Shown one piece after another: positions 8,579 to 17,130 of a DNA stretch of 46,145 bases; the stretch's first letter is position 1; each line of letters opens with the position of its first letter. The position numbers and the translations under genes are program-made. The notes below the pieces were generated by a model. It worked only from the letters and a program-made list of their open reading frames with translations. It did no database searches and was not told the origin of the DNA. The DNA comes from Ruegeria arenilitoris (GTDB lineage Bacteria > Pseudomonadota > Alphaproteobacteria > Rhodobacterales > Rhodobacteraceae), in assembly GCF_013032445.1 (NCBI RefSeq), contig NZ_WQCA01000022.1, forward strand, positions 1-46,145, read 5' to 3'.

Positions 8579-10951
8579 ATGTCAACCTTCACCGTCTCAA
8601 ACGACGCACAGCTTAGCAGCGCCCTGAAGAGCGCTAAAGGCGGCGACACAATCATTCTTGCCGACGGCAATTATAGCGGGCTCGAGATCACCAACGATTA
8701 CTCATCGATGGTCACGATCCAGGCAGCAAACCCCGGCAAAGCCAACTTCAACGGTAGCATCCAGCTCGATGGGGCGAGCAACATTACCTTTGATGGCATC
8801 ACAACCAAAGGCCTGCGCGCTGACAACTACAGCAGCGATATCGGCGTCATCAACAGCACCTCCACAAGCGGGCTGTATTTCCGCGATGTGAGCAACCTGA
8901 CTGTCGCCAACAACGACATTTCGGGGGGCACGAATGCGCTGACCCTGAACGATGTCCAGTACTTCACTGTGTCGAACAACGACATTCACGGCGCGGCCTC
9001 CGACTTGATGCGGATCACCGGTGATTCCCACCACGGCCTGATCGAGGATAACTATCTCCACGATATCGCGGCCGATCGTCCACTGCACCCCGACATGATC
9101 CAGGTGTTCGGCTATGACGGCGCCATGCCGCATGATCTGCGGTTCACCGGCAACCACCTTTATGACGATCCCGCAACTGGCAGCGTCTATGCCCAAGGTA
9201 TCTTCCTGAGCGGCCCGATTGGCGAGGGTTACAAGAATATCCAAGTCGACAACAACATCATCAATGTTGGCTCGCCGAACTCGATCTACATCAGCGGTGG
9301 CCAGGAAAATGTCGTCATTGAAAACAACACGCTGATTCCATGGCCAGGTGAGGGCGGCGCGATCATCCGCATAGCTGATCGCGACGGCTACAGCAATGAA
9401 GGCGTGACCGTGCGCGATAACGTGGCCAAGCAGTTGCTGGACGAAACCGGGCAGTCCACGATCGAGAACAACAACTACTTCTACAAAGGCACCGACGGAT
9501 CCGTGCTGTTCCAGGGTGATGGCGAAGACTGGCAGGACTTCATTCCCAAGTCCAGTTCCTCGCCCTTTGCGCTCGGTAACGGTCTTGGTGCCGATGCCCG
9601 CCTGCTCGAACTGCTCAGCGGCACCTCCGGATCAGGGGACAACAGCACCTCTACGCCTGCTCCCACCCCTGCACCAGAAGAGCCGGCCGAAGAGGTACAG
9701 CCCGCCCCCGAAGTACCAGAAGTCACTCCCGAGGAACCGTCTCAACCGGCTGATTCCAACGACGATGCGGCCCTGAACCCAAATGGCAAAGCGGTTCTAA
9801 GCCTGGCCGGTGCGCATGAGATTTCCTCTTCCGGGGACGTGATTGAAATTGCTCCGGATTCAGCATTGAACGTGGATGCAGCCACCATTGCGCTCACCTT
9901 CAACGCGGATACCGTTTCGGGTAAACGCGGCATCCTGACAAAAGACGCATATGGTTACACCGGTGGTGGCGACCACTTCGTTGCCTATATCGAAAAAGGG
10001 ACTCTGAAACTGCGCTTCCAGGACGGTGGTGAAGATGCGTTTATCACAGTGAACGGCATCAAGGCCAATACCGACTATGATCTGCAGGTGAGCTTCGGCA
10101 ACGGCGATGCGACGGTCTGGCTCAACGGTCAGAAAGTCGGCCAGGTCGACACCGAAATGGACTGGAGCGGCAATAATGAGTACCTGCAGGTTGGGGCTCT
10201 TGGCTGGGCCAGTGACACCGGAGAAGCCGGTTTCAACAATGTGTTTGATGGCACCATTTCGGACGTGGTGATCGTCGAAAATGAATATGATCCTGCCGGA
10301 CTTGCGGCCGCACTTCAGGCCGAGCCTGAAACTCCGGCCGAGTCCGAAACTCCGGCCGAAAACGAAACACCTACCGAACCCGAAACCCCGGTCGAAAACG
10401 AAACACCGACCGAACCTGCAAGCGGCACCGTCTTTGCGCTTACAGGTGATAACGAGTTCAACGGCTCGAAAAGTGACGCCATCAACTTGGCCCATGAATC
10501 CGGATTGGCGATTGATGAAGGCACCATCGCCTTTACCTTCGAGGCGGACAAAGTCAACGGCAAGCAGGGCCTGGTTTCCAAAGACGCCTCAGGCTATGAG
10601 GGCGGCGGCGATCACTTCACCGCCTATATTCACAACGGCAAACTCAAGGTCCGCTTCCAGGACGGCGAAGATGACGCACTTTTTGTCTTCCGGAACGTAA
10701 AGGCCAACACGGAATATGACGTGCAGGCCTATTTCGACGGCGAAAATGTTGGTGTACTGGTGAATGGTGAACTGATTGGTCAGCAGGCAAATTCCATGGA
10801 TTGGTCCACCAATGAGGAATACTTACAGGTTGGTGGCATGGGCTGGGGTAGCGACACCGGTGATGACGAGGTGAACTACGGGTTCGACGGTACCCTGACC
10901 GATGTCACTATCTTCGATACTGCCATTCAGCAGCCGCTGGACATCGCCTGA
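8579..10951 (+). CDS. secreted beta-helix protein with two LamG-like domains (possible polysaccharide lyase)
   Basis: The start at 8579 (MSTFTVSNDAQLSSALKSAK) gives 790 residues. Residues 1 to about 340 form a right-handed parallel beta-helix with an N-terminal segment like chondroitinase-B/PL6-type lyases (GGDTIILADGNYSG) and repeated NNDI/ENN turns. Two acidic Pro/Glu-rich linkers (about 350-400 and 572-612) separate two homologous LamG/concanavalin-like domains (about 402-570 and 614-785), each containing GGGDHF, LK-RFQDG, and EYLQVG-GW-SDTG. There is no Sec signal peptide; together with acidic composition this fits type I secretion as used by many Rhodobacteraceae surface proteins, although no RTX repeats are present. 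It may bind or trim the exopolysaccharide made by the neighbouring genes. Lyase activity is not proven by the sequence. It lies 450 bp after the flippase and is followed by a strong terminator. Confidence 0.85.
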   Translation: MSTFTVSNDAQLSSALKSAKGGDTIILADGNYSGLEITNDYSSMVTIQAANPGKANFNGSIQLDGASNITFDGITTKGLRADNYSSDIGVINSTSTSGLYFRDVSNLTVANNDISGGTNALTLNDVQYFTVSNNDIHGAASDLMRITGDSHHGLIEDNYLHDIAADRPLHPDMIQVFGYDGAMPHDLRFTGNHLYDDPATGSVYAQGIFLSGPIGEGYKNIQVDNNIINVGSPNSIYISGGQENVVIENNTLIPWPGEGGAIIRIADRDGYSNEGVTVRDNVAKQLLDETGQSTIENNNYFYKGTDGSVLFQGDGEDWQDFIPKSSSSPFALGNGLGADARLLELLSGTSGSGDNSTSTPAPTPAPEEPAEEVQPAPEVPEVTPEEPSQPADSNDDAALNPNGKAVLSLAGAHEISSSGDVIEIAPDSALNVDAATIALTFNADTVSGKRGILTKDAYGYTGGGDHFVAYIEKGTLKLRFQDGGEDAFITVNGIKANTDYDLQVSFGNGDATVWLNGQKVGQVDTEMDWSGNNEYLQVGALGWASDTGEAGFNNVFDGTISDVVIVENEYDPAGLAAALQAEPETPAESETPAENETPTEPETPVENETPTEPASGTVFALTGDNEFNGSKSDAINLAHESGLAIDEGTIAFTFEADKVNGKQGLVSKDASGYEGGGDHFTAYIHNGKLKVRFQDGEDDALFVFRNVKANTEYDVQAYFDGENVGVLVNGELIGQQANSMDWSTNEEYLQVGGMGWGSDTGDDEVNYGFDGTLTDVTIFDTAIQQPLDIA
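10320..10420 (+). repeat. degenerate coding repeat of the Pro/Glu linker
   Basis: The linker between the two LamG-like domains is built from short units around the motif ETPxE (for example ETPAESETPAENETP). The DNA repeats imperfectly with a period of about 15-18 bases. Such linkers can change length by recombination. Confidence 0.6.
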
Positions 10952-10966
10952 CCTCTAAATCGACGT

Positions 10967-10992
10967 CATTCCCGGTGCATGCATCGGGAATG
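10967..10992 (+). other. inverted repeat after the beta-helix gene
   Basis: The arms CATTCCCG and CGGGAATG face each other around ten bases that include the self-complementary TGCATGCA. It lies 16 bp after the stop and just before the real terminator, and may protect the 3' end of the mRNA or help termination. Confidence 0.5.
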
Positions 10993-11007
10993 TATTCAAA
11001 ATCCATT

Positions 11008-11036
11008 AAAGCCGCCCCAAGGGGCGGCTTTTTTGT
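11008..11036 (+). terminator. intrinsic terminator
   Basis: A strong hairpin AAGCCGCCCC/GGGGCGGCTT is followed by a run of six T. It ends transcription of the beta-helix gene and separates it from the polymerase gene. Confidence 0.9.
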
Positions 11037-11178
11037 GAAGAGCCACCATTTGGCCTCGAAAGAATTACAATGTCCATTTACGTCAGAGATGTATTATTTT
11101 CGAATATGGCACGAAAACGGAAGGGCCACTGAATTGGCCAACGGAATGGCACATGAAGCAACAGGCGGCGGCGCATCG

Positions 11179-12510
11179 ATGTCCCCACCCGCCACGAATG
11201 GCAGTCTGGCCATGGCTCTGTTTTTTGTTGTTCTGCTTCTGCCCATCTCGTTCGACCTCGCCGGTCTGCGGTTATCGCCGCTACGGTTGTTCATGCTCCT
11301 AGGGGCGCTTCCCCTGATGATCGCAGTCCTCCAGGGGCGTGCAGGCCGTCTAATCATAACCGATGCGTTGGTCATAGGCTACGCGGCTTGGATCGTGCTC
11401 TCGCTCGCGGCGAATCATGGGGCTGCGCGCATTCCGCTCGGCGTGGCAAACGCATCCGAAACCGTATCGGCCTATTTCCTGGGCCGTATTTTGGTTCGTA
11501 GATCAGAGGATTTTCGACGCATCTTCAGATTCGGGCTGATATCGCTGATCTTTCTGTTTCCGTTCGCACTATATGAGCTTTTCACCGGTACGATCGTCAT
11601 CGCGAAACTATTCGATCCGATCTTCGACGTGATATTCCGAGGCAAAAGCGCCCATGGCCGGATGGGGCTTGAGCGCGTCTATGCCGTATTCGGCCACCCA
11701 ATACTCTTCGGCCTTTACTGTGCGGTGATGGTTGCAAACTTTGTGGTCATCTTCGAAGGAGCTATATATCAGCGTATTCTGGCCGTATCGCTGGCGGTGG
11801 CGATGACATTCATGGCCTTATCATCAGCTCCCCTTCTCGCGGTTGTTTTGCAGATAATGATGCTACTGTGGTGGCGGCTGACAAAAGGCGCTTGGTGGGC
11901 ACTCGCTGTTTTGACTGTCTGTGCCTATGTCATCGTCGACCTGATCTCCAACCGCAGCCCTCTTGAAGTTCTCTTTGCTTATGCAACTTTCAACCCACGC
12001 AGTGGCTGGATGAGGATGGCAATTTTCGAATACGGCAGTCGCGCGGCGCTCAATAACCCGGTTTTCGGGATCGGTATAAACCCGTTTCCACGGCCTAACT
12101 GGGTTCCCGACTCTGTGGATAATTTTTGGCTGCTCGTCGCGATGCGCCACGGGCTTCCAGCCCTTTTGATTCTGGTAGCGGGTATTTTTGCGCATTTTAT
12201 CGCAATCCTGAGGGCACAATTACCCGATCCGGTGTTGATGCGCTATCGCGTGGGGTATCTGGTATCGCTTGTGGCGGTCCTATTCACACTGACTACAGTT
12301 CATGTCTGGGACGCAGCCTATGCTTTCATCATCTTTTTGATTGGCGCGGGGGCCTGGTTCTATACAAGCGACCACGCATCCTCGGAAGCCGATACTCCCC
12401 CCCCCCCAAATGGGCGACCACTCAGATATACCCGGTTTTCTGATTCTCCGCGCTCCGCGACTCCGGGCAAACCCGACTATCGCCGGGCCGGGGCACGCCA
12501 GACTCAATAG
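11179..12510 (+). CDS. Wzy-like polymerase / O-antigen ligase family protein
   Basis: This protein of about 443 residues has ten or more membrane helices and a large periplasmic loop containing GRMGLERVYAVFGHP, SGWMRMAIFEYG and NPVFGIGINPFP, a pattern typical of the Wzy/WaaL superfamily. It would polymerise repeat units on the lipid carrier at the periplasmic face. The start is uncertain: the frame is open back into the terminator at 11008-11036, so earlier starts there are implausible. ATG at 11179 (MSPPATNG) has an AGGCGG before it and ATG at 11146 is possible. An 11-C tract at 12397-12407 encodes Pro in the cytoplasmic tail and could slip. Its 3' end overlaps the convergent sulfotransferase by seven bases. 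Confidence 0.8.
   Translation: MSPPATNGSLAMALFFVVLLLPISFDLAGLRLSPLRLFMLLGALPLMIAVLQGRAGRLIITDALVIGYAAWIVLSLAANHGAARIPLGVANASETVSAYFLGRILVRRSEDFRRIFRFGLISLIFLFPFALYELFTGTIVIAKLFDPIFDVIFRGKSAHGRMGLERVYAVFGHPILFGLYCAVMVANFVVIFEGAIYQRILAVSLAVAMTFMALSSAPLLAVVLQIMMLLWWRLTKGAWWALAVLTVCAYVIVDLISNRSPLEVLFAYATFNPRSGWMRMAIFEYGSRAALNNPVFGIGINPFPRPNWVPDSVDNFWLLVAMRHGLPALLILVAGIFAHFIAILRAQLPDPVLMRYRVGYLVSLVAVLFTLTTVHVWDAAYAFIIFLIGAGAWFYTSDHASSEADTPPPPNGRPLRYTRFSDSPRSATPGKPDYRRAGARQTQ
12397..12407 (+). repeat. homopolymer tract C11
   Basis: A run of 11 C lies in the last tenth of the polymerase gene, encoding TPPPPN. Gain or loss of a base would change only the last 35 or so residues, ending the frame at 12443 or at about 12640. 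Confidence 0.95.
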
Positions 12511-13406
12511 CCGAACTTGCGCAGCACCGAGCCCAGCTCGCGTTCGATATAGGCAACGTGATCGGCGTTCAATTCGGCCTTCCATTGCCCGCTGCGCCCG
12601 CTGCGCAGGTGGCTCTTTTCAGACACTTTCCCGTCCTTAAGTCCGCTGCGGCTGCCGGCTTCGAACAGGCGCATCAGTTTCACGGCTAGGTCCAGGTCCC
12701 GGTCGATCACTCCAAGATGGGAAAAGATGTTGTGATAGATTTGATCACGCCCCTCACCCATCAAATCTTCGTAGGCCACTTCAAGAATGTCAGGGTCATC
12801 CAGATCCCAGTTTTCCAGCAAGTCGCGATAGAAGAAAATGAAATGGTTGATTTCCAAAAACAGACCCTCTTCCTTATTTGCCTGGTTGAGTTTCTGCTGG
12901 TAGCTTATTCCATTGTCATCTGGGCGGCGCGCCCAGGTTTCATGTGTCCATTTATGGTAGTGATAACCCGACACAATCATATCGCGGGGATCGCGCATAA
13001 TATGCACTCCACGATAGGGTGCCAGTTGCGGCAGGGAAAGCTTGCTATGCATAGCAAGCACCAGCCGCTTTTGTGGGATCGGATGATCAGAATAGATTTT
13101 GCCATAAGGCACTCCCAACCCAAACCCAAGCAACTTCAACACCGCAGAAAAATAAGTAGTCATCACCTTGTGATGCGTACCCACGAAACGAAAAACACCG
13201 TCATCAATGAGAACCCGCTTGCGAGTCCGCGCCGCAGCCAACTGCGGCAGGATTTGCCAAAAGGCACGCCGAAGCAGCAAGCGGCGATTTTTGCGGATGA
13301 AATTAGGCACCTCACGGCGTAACTTTTCGAACCGCGTTTCTACAATTGGCGGCCCAAACCCTGCGGCAGTGGTGATTTCACGCCGCTGCTCCTGCACGTC
13401 ACTCAT
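12504..13406 (-). CDS. sulfotransferase family protein
   Basis: This 300-residue protein would transfer sulfate from PAPS to a carbohydrate. The 3'-phosphate-binding motif MRDPRDMIVSGYHYH (Arg138, Ser146) and the C-terminal RSGRSGQWK (268-276), equivalent to the RKGxxGDWK motif, are clear. The 5'-phosphosulfate loop is unusual: instead of PKSGTTW it reads GTHHKVMTTYF (76-86), keeping the lysine and the Thr pair. No signal peptide is present, so it acts in the cytoplasm on lipid-linked sugars. Its location inside the exopolysaccharide cluster suggests a sulfated polymer, as seen in many marine bacteria. It converges on the polymerase gene and is divergent from the priming transferase. Confidence 0.85.
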   Translation of the reverse strand: MSDVQEQRREITTAAGFGPPIVETRFEKLRREVPNFIRKNRRLLLRRAFWQILPQLAAARTRKRVLIDDGVFRFVGTHHKVMTTYFSAVLKLLGFGLGVPYGKIYSDHPIPQKRLVLAMHSKLSLPQLAPYRGVHIMRDPRDMIVSGYHYHKWTHETWARRPDDNGISYQQKLNQANKEEGLFLEINHFIFFYRDLLENWDLDDPDILEVAYEDLMGEGRDQIYHNIFSHLGVIDRDLDLAVKLMRLFEAGSRSGLKDGKVSEKSHLRSGRSGQWKAELNADHVAYIERELGSVLRKFGY

Positions 13407-13817
13407 CTACTCGCTCTACCCCTGAAACCATCACCCCTATATTCCATACCCCCCGAGCATAAACTTTCAAGGTCACTGACCGGCCAATCGACACTGGCTG
13501 CAGGGTATCCTGCTCTCGCACTCGACAACCAGCTGTGAACAAGTTCATTGATGCTCAGCAGGAAAAAATGTTTGGATAATTCAAGAGAAATTTGTGCAAA
13601 AAAGCTCATCCACCATTGAAAGTTAGTCCAATTCGTGTCTCTTTTTTGCCAAATTCCTTACAAAGTCGAAGGAAAAGCTGCTAGAACAACATTCAGGGGG
13701 TTTTTTGTAAAAGGCGCAGCCGGGTTGGTGAAGAGCGCCTAGTTCGTTGAAAAGAATTAGCTAGTGACAACAGAGGTTTTGAGCAGACTGTTGTGAGAGT
13801 TCAGGGTGAATTTTATT
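13407..13817. other. divergent intergenic region before the priming transferase
   Basis: About 410 bp, more AT-rich than its neighbours, between the sulfotransferase and the sugar-phosphate transferase. It should contain the promoter of the 13818-17712 operon. I see no clear -35/-10 pair, sigma-54 site or riboswitch. Confidence 0.4.
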
Positions 13818-14510
13818 ATGACGACTCAAGTGAAAGAATTTGTCGCTGCCGAATCGGCGACGGCGGGGGAATTTAGAAAACACACAAACGCGCAGAGTCT
13901 TTCACGAGCCTATCGTGATCGCTTTAAACGCATGCTGGATATTTTTCTGGTCGTGCTGATGATACCTATAGCACTTCCATTGGTCATCTTCTTCGCGCTG
14001 GTTGCTTCCTGCGACGGAGCTTCGCCCTTTTTCCGTCAGCGACGGATTGGTAAGAATGGCGATATCTTCGAAATGCTCAAAATTCGCACGATGGTGCCTA
14101 ACGCAAATAAGCGGCTGAAAGCTTATTTAGATACAAACCCTGCCGCCCGTGCGGAATGGGAAAGCACCCAGAAGCTGAAAAACGATCCGCGCATTACACC
14201 AATCGGACGTTTCCTGCGCAAATCATCCTTAGATGAATTGCCACAATTGTGGAACGTTCTACGCGGCGAAATGTCGATCGTAGGACCGCGCCCGATGATG
14301 GAGGATCAGAAGACACTCTACCCCGGTCTGTCTTACTACGCACTACGTCCGGGGATCACCGGTTCCTGGCAGGTATCAGACCGCAACGCCACGACCTTCA
14401 GCGCCAGAGCTCAGTACGATACTGACTATTACAACACTTTGTCGCTAAAAACCGATCTGTCGATCCTTGTACGGACCGTTGGCGTGGTTCTACGCTGCAC
14501 CGGATATTGA
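13818..14510 (+). CDS. polyprenyl-phosphate sugar-1-phosphate transferase (ExoY/WbaP family)
   Basis: This 230-residue enzyme starts exopolysaccharide assembly by transferring a sugar-1-phosphate from a nucleotide sugar to undecaprenyl phosphate at the inner membrane. One membrane segment (DIFLVVLMIPIALPLVIFFAL) precedes the catalytic domain. The family motifs are FFRQRRIGKNG, MLKIRTM, the catalytic DELPQLWNVLRGEMSIVGPRP with Asp-Glu, and RPGITGSWQVSDRN. The length is that of the small ExoY type without the extra N-terminal helices. ATG at 13818 is preceded by AGGGTGA eight bases upstream and is preferred over the GTG at 13806. It heads a probable operon with the TPR lipoprotein and the Wza-like protein. 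Confidence 0.92.
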   Translation: MTTQVKEFVAAESATAGEFRKHTNAQSLSRAYRDRFKRMLDIFLVVLMIPIALPLVIFFALVASCDGASPFFRQRRIGKNGDIFEMLKIRTMVPNANKRLKAYLDTNPAARAEWESTQKLKNDPRITPIGRFLRKSSLDELPQLWNVLRGEMSIVGPRPMMEDQKTLYPGLSYYALRPGITGSWQVSDRNATTFSARAQYDTDYYNTLSLKTDLSILVRTVGVVLRCTGY

Positions 14511-14519
14511 TGCAACTGC

Positions 14520-14546
14520 CCACGGGTGGAAAAATACCACCCGTGG
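14520..14546 (+). promoter_or_regulatory. stem-loop between priming transferase and PrsT
   Basis: A perfect 10-bp inverted repeat, CCACGGGTGG and CCACCCGTGG, with an A-rich seven-base loop lies 10 bp after the transferase stop and 19 bp before the lipoprotein ATG. There is no T run, so it may tune readthrough or mRNA stability and does not look like a strong terminator. Confidence 0.6.
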
Positions 14547-14565
14547 AGTGATTGGAAATTGCACT

Positions 14566-17016
14566 ATGATAAAGAATCGCCTTCTGGGGTTTGCCTTGGT
14601 TTTCGGGCTAGGGCTGCTCGCAGCATGCGACACAGCAGAAGAACGAGCGGAAAAACATTATCAGACCGCTCTGGAGCATCTGGAAAACGGCGATTTCGAT
14701 CGGGCGGCCGTCGAGTTTCGCAATGTTTTCAAACTGAACGGAAGTCATAAAGAGGCCCGTTTAACCTACGCCCGGATGCAACGTGAACAAGGCGAAGCCT
14801 CTGAGGCCTACGGCCAGTACCTGCGGCTTGTCGAACAATATCCGGACAATCTTGAAGGGCGGCAGGCCTTGGCAGATATGGCGCTGAAGACTGGCGACTG
14901 GGACGAAGTCGAACGTCATGGCCGTGCCGCGGTTGAAATCGCACCTGAAGATCCGCAGGCCCGCTCCGTTCTGGTGGCACTCAATTACCGCCAAGCCTCT
15001 ATTGACAAGGACAAAGCAGCGGAGACCGCCGCCTTCAATTCTGCGCAATTGCTGCTGGCGCAGAACCCGGGCCTGATCGGCGCGCATCAGGTTATCATCG
15101 ACAAATCGATTCAAGACCAGAACTGGCCCGCAGCGCGGGACGCTCTTGATGCAGCTCTGCGGACGTCACCAGAATTCACAGCACTTTATACGTTACGCCT
15201 GTCCGTGCTCCACCAAATGGGCGATACAGCCGGAGTCGAAGCGCAAATGCTAGACATGGTCTCGCTCTTTCCTAACGATCAAAATGTCGATTCCCTACTG
15301 TTGAACTGGTATCTTTCGAACGCAAATTTTGCAGCAGCTGAAGCTTTTCTGCGATCCAAAGTCGATCCCGACGCAAACAGCCCCAACAGTCGTATTAGGT
15401 TGATCCGGTTCCTCAACGACTACCGCAGCTCGGGAGCCGCCCTCGCCGAACTAGACATTGCACTCAAAAATTCTGGTCCGCATGACACCGCCTACCGATC
15501 CCTGCGGGCGATTTTCGCATATGAAAGTGGGAATCCTGAGGCGGCCATTGCCGAATTGCAGGACGTCCTTGTGAACGCCGATGCATCTTTGGAAACCAAC
15601 AACATAAAAACGACACTGGCCCGAATGTTGAATACGATCGGTAGTGTTGAACAGGCACAGGCACTTACAGAAGAGGTCATGGCCTCAGACCCCCGTCATG
15701 TTGGGGCGATTAAGCTCAAGGCGGCTTGGTTGATTGATGACGACCACCCAGGAGATGCAATCTCTCTTCTGCGCACAGCTCTTGGAGAAAGCCCGCGCGA
15801 TGCACAGTTGATGACGCTTTTGGCCAGCGCGCACGAACGCGACGGCAACCGTGACCTTATGGCCGAGATGCTGGCGCTAGCGGTCGAGGCTTCTGGCGCC
15901 GCCCCTGAGGAATCGCTGCGGTACGCGACTTTTCTGGCCAGCAAAGACCAGGGTCTGAATGCGGAATCCGTTCTGATTAATGCGTTGCAGTCGCAACCGA
16001 ACAATATCGAACTACTGGCAACCCTTGGAGCCCTATACATAGACCTGCAGGATTGGGGACGGGCACAGGGGGTTATAGATCGGCTGGATGACTTCGGCGA
16101 CTCAACCTTCAACCTTACGCAGAGTCTCACGGCCCGTTTACTAGCCGGTCAGGGTAATGAAGAAGCACTATTGTCCTTTCTGGAAATATCGGCACAGGAT
16201 GAAGAATCCGGACAGGCGGCCGAGATTAGCCTGATCCGGTCTTATCTCGGGCAGGGAGAAATCAGCACTGCCCTGACCCGCGTCGAAAAAGCCCTGCAAA
16301 AGGCCCCTGACGATCCGAATCTGCGTTTTGTCAGGGGGGCAGTCCTGATCATGGACAACCGTCTGGACGAAGCCGAAACCGTCTTTCGGGGGGTTCTGCA
16401 GGACGGGTCCGAAGCCGAACAGGCTTGGCTGGCGCTTTACCGGCTGAAAGTCATTGAGGGCGAAACGGACGAAGCCAATCAGATACTGGAAGACGCACTT
16501 GCAGCCCTGCCGGACAGTATCAACCTACAGTGGGTCAAGGCAAGCGCACTGGAACGCGGGGGCGATGTCGAAGGAGCCATCACGATCTATGAGGCGCTCT
16601 ATTCCCAAAACAGCCACCTTCCAATACTCGCCAACAATCTGGCCAGCCTTCTGAGCACATACCGGGAAGACAGTGAAAGTCTGGAGCGGGCCCATACGAT
16701 CGCCCGCCGACTGCGCGACACAGACGTGCCCGCTTTTCAGGATACCTATGGCTGGATCGCCTATCGTCGTGGCGACTTTGACGATGCGCTTGTCCATCTG
16801 GAACCAGCCGCCCAAAAACTGCCAGACAACCCGATCGTGCAATATCATTTGGCCGCAACTTATGCCGCGCTGAACCGCAATAACGAGGCTCTGCAGATCT
16901 TTGAATTAGCTATAGAGCTGGCCCCCTCTGCCCCGCTAATAAAGACCATAGAATCTGAGATCGCGCGTTTGACTTCTGAGCAGGATACAGTTTCGACAAC
17001 CAGGTCAGATAATTGA
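14566..17016 (+). CDS. prsT: PEP-CTERM system TPR-repeat lipoprotein (PrsT-like)
   Basis: The 816-residue protein starts MIKNRLLGFALVFGLGLLAAC, a lipoprotein signal with lipobox LAAC (Cys21). The rest consists of tandem tetratricopeptide repeats, for example HLENGDFDRAAVEFRNVFKLN and ALYIDLQDWGRAQ, reaching to the C-terminus. Long TPR lipoproteins of this kind are a hallmark of PEP-CTERM/exosortase-associated exopolysaccharide loci, where they probably act as periplasmic scaffolds linking polymerase and export machinery. The ATG at 14566 fits the signal peptide; the frame is open 33 codons upstream, overlapping the transferase gene, but without a signal. It sits between the priming transferase and the Wza-like gene. 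Its direct role is unknown. Confidence 0.88.
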   Translation: MIKNRLLGFALVFGLGLLAACDTAEERAEKHYQTALEHLENGDFDRAAVEFRNVFKLNGSHKEARLTYARMQREQGEASEAYGQYLRLVEQYPDNLEGRQALADMALKTGDWDEVERHGRAAVEIAPEDPQARSVLVALNYRQASIDKDKAAETAAFNSAQLLLAQNPGLIGAHQVIIDKSIQDQNWPAARDALDAALRTSPEFTALYTLRLSVLHQMGDTAGVEAQMLDMVSLFPNDQNVDSLLLNWYLSNANFAAAEAFLRSKVDPDANSPNSRIRLIRFLNDYRSSGAALAELDIALKNSGPHDTAYRSLRAIFAYESGNPEAAIAELQDVLVNADASLETNNIKTTLARMLNTIGSVEQAQALTEEVMASDPRHVGAIKLKAAWLIDDDHPGDAISLLRTALGESPRDAQLMTLLASAHERDGNRDLMAEMLALAVEASGAAPEESLRYATFLASKDQGLNAESVLINALQSQPNNIELLATLGALYIDLQDWGRAQGVIDRLDDFGDSTFNLTQSLTARLLAGQGNEEALLSFLEISAQDEESGQAAEISLIRSYLGQGEISTALTRVEKALQKAPDDPNLRFVRGAVLIMDNRLDEAETVFRGVLQDGSEAEQAWLALYRLKVIEGETDEANQILEDALAALPDSINLQWVKASALERGGDVEGAITIYEALYSQNSHLPILANNLASLLSTYREDSESLERAHTIARRLRDTDVPAFQDTYGWIAYRRGDFDDALVHLEPAAQKLPDNPIVQYHLAATYAALNRNNEALQIFELAIELAPSAPLIKTIESEIARLTSEQDTVSTTRSDN

Positions 17017-17130
17017 ATTCCAAGGGGCATTCCGGCCACAACCTGCGGGCTATGAATCTACCGGGTCTTACGGACTGCATGGATACGCGCTAACCTGCCC
17101 ATTCAACATTAGTCTTTGTGAGGACCAGCC

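Noticed and set aside
10975..11178. Long N-terminus for the polymerase from 10975
   Set aside because: It would run through the intrinsic terminator at 11008-11036 and adds non-membrane sequence without a ribosome binding site.
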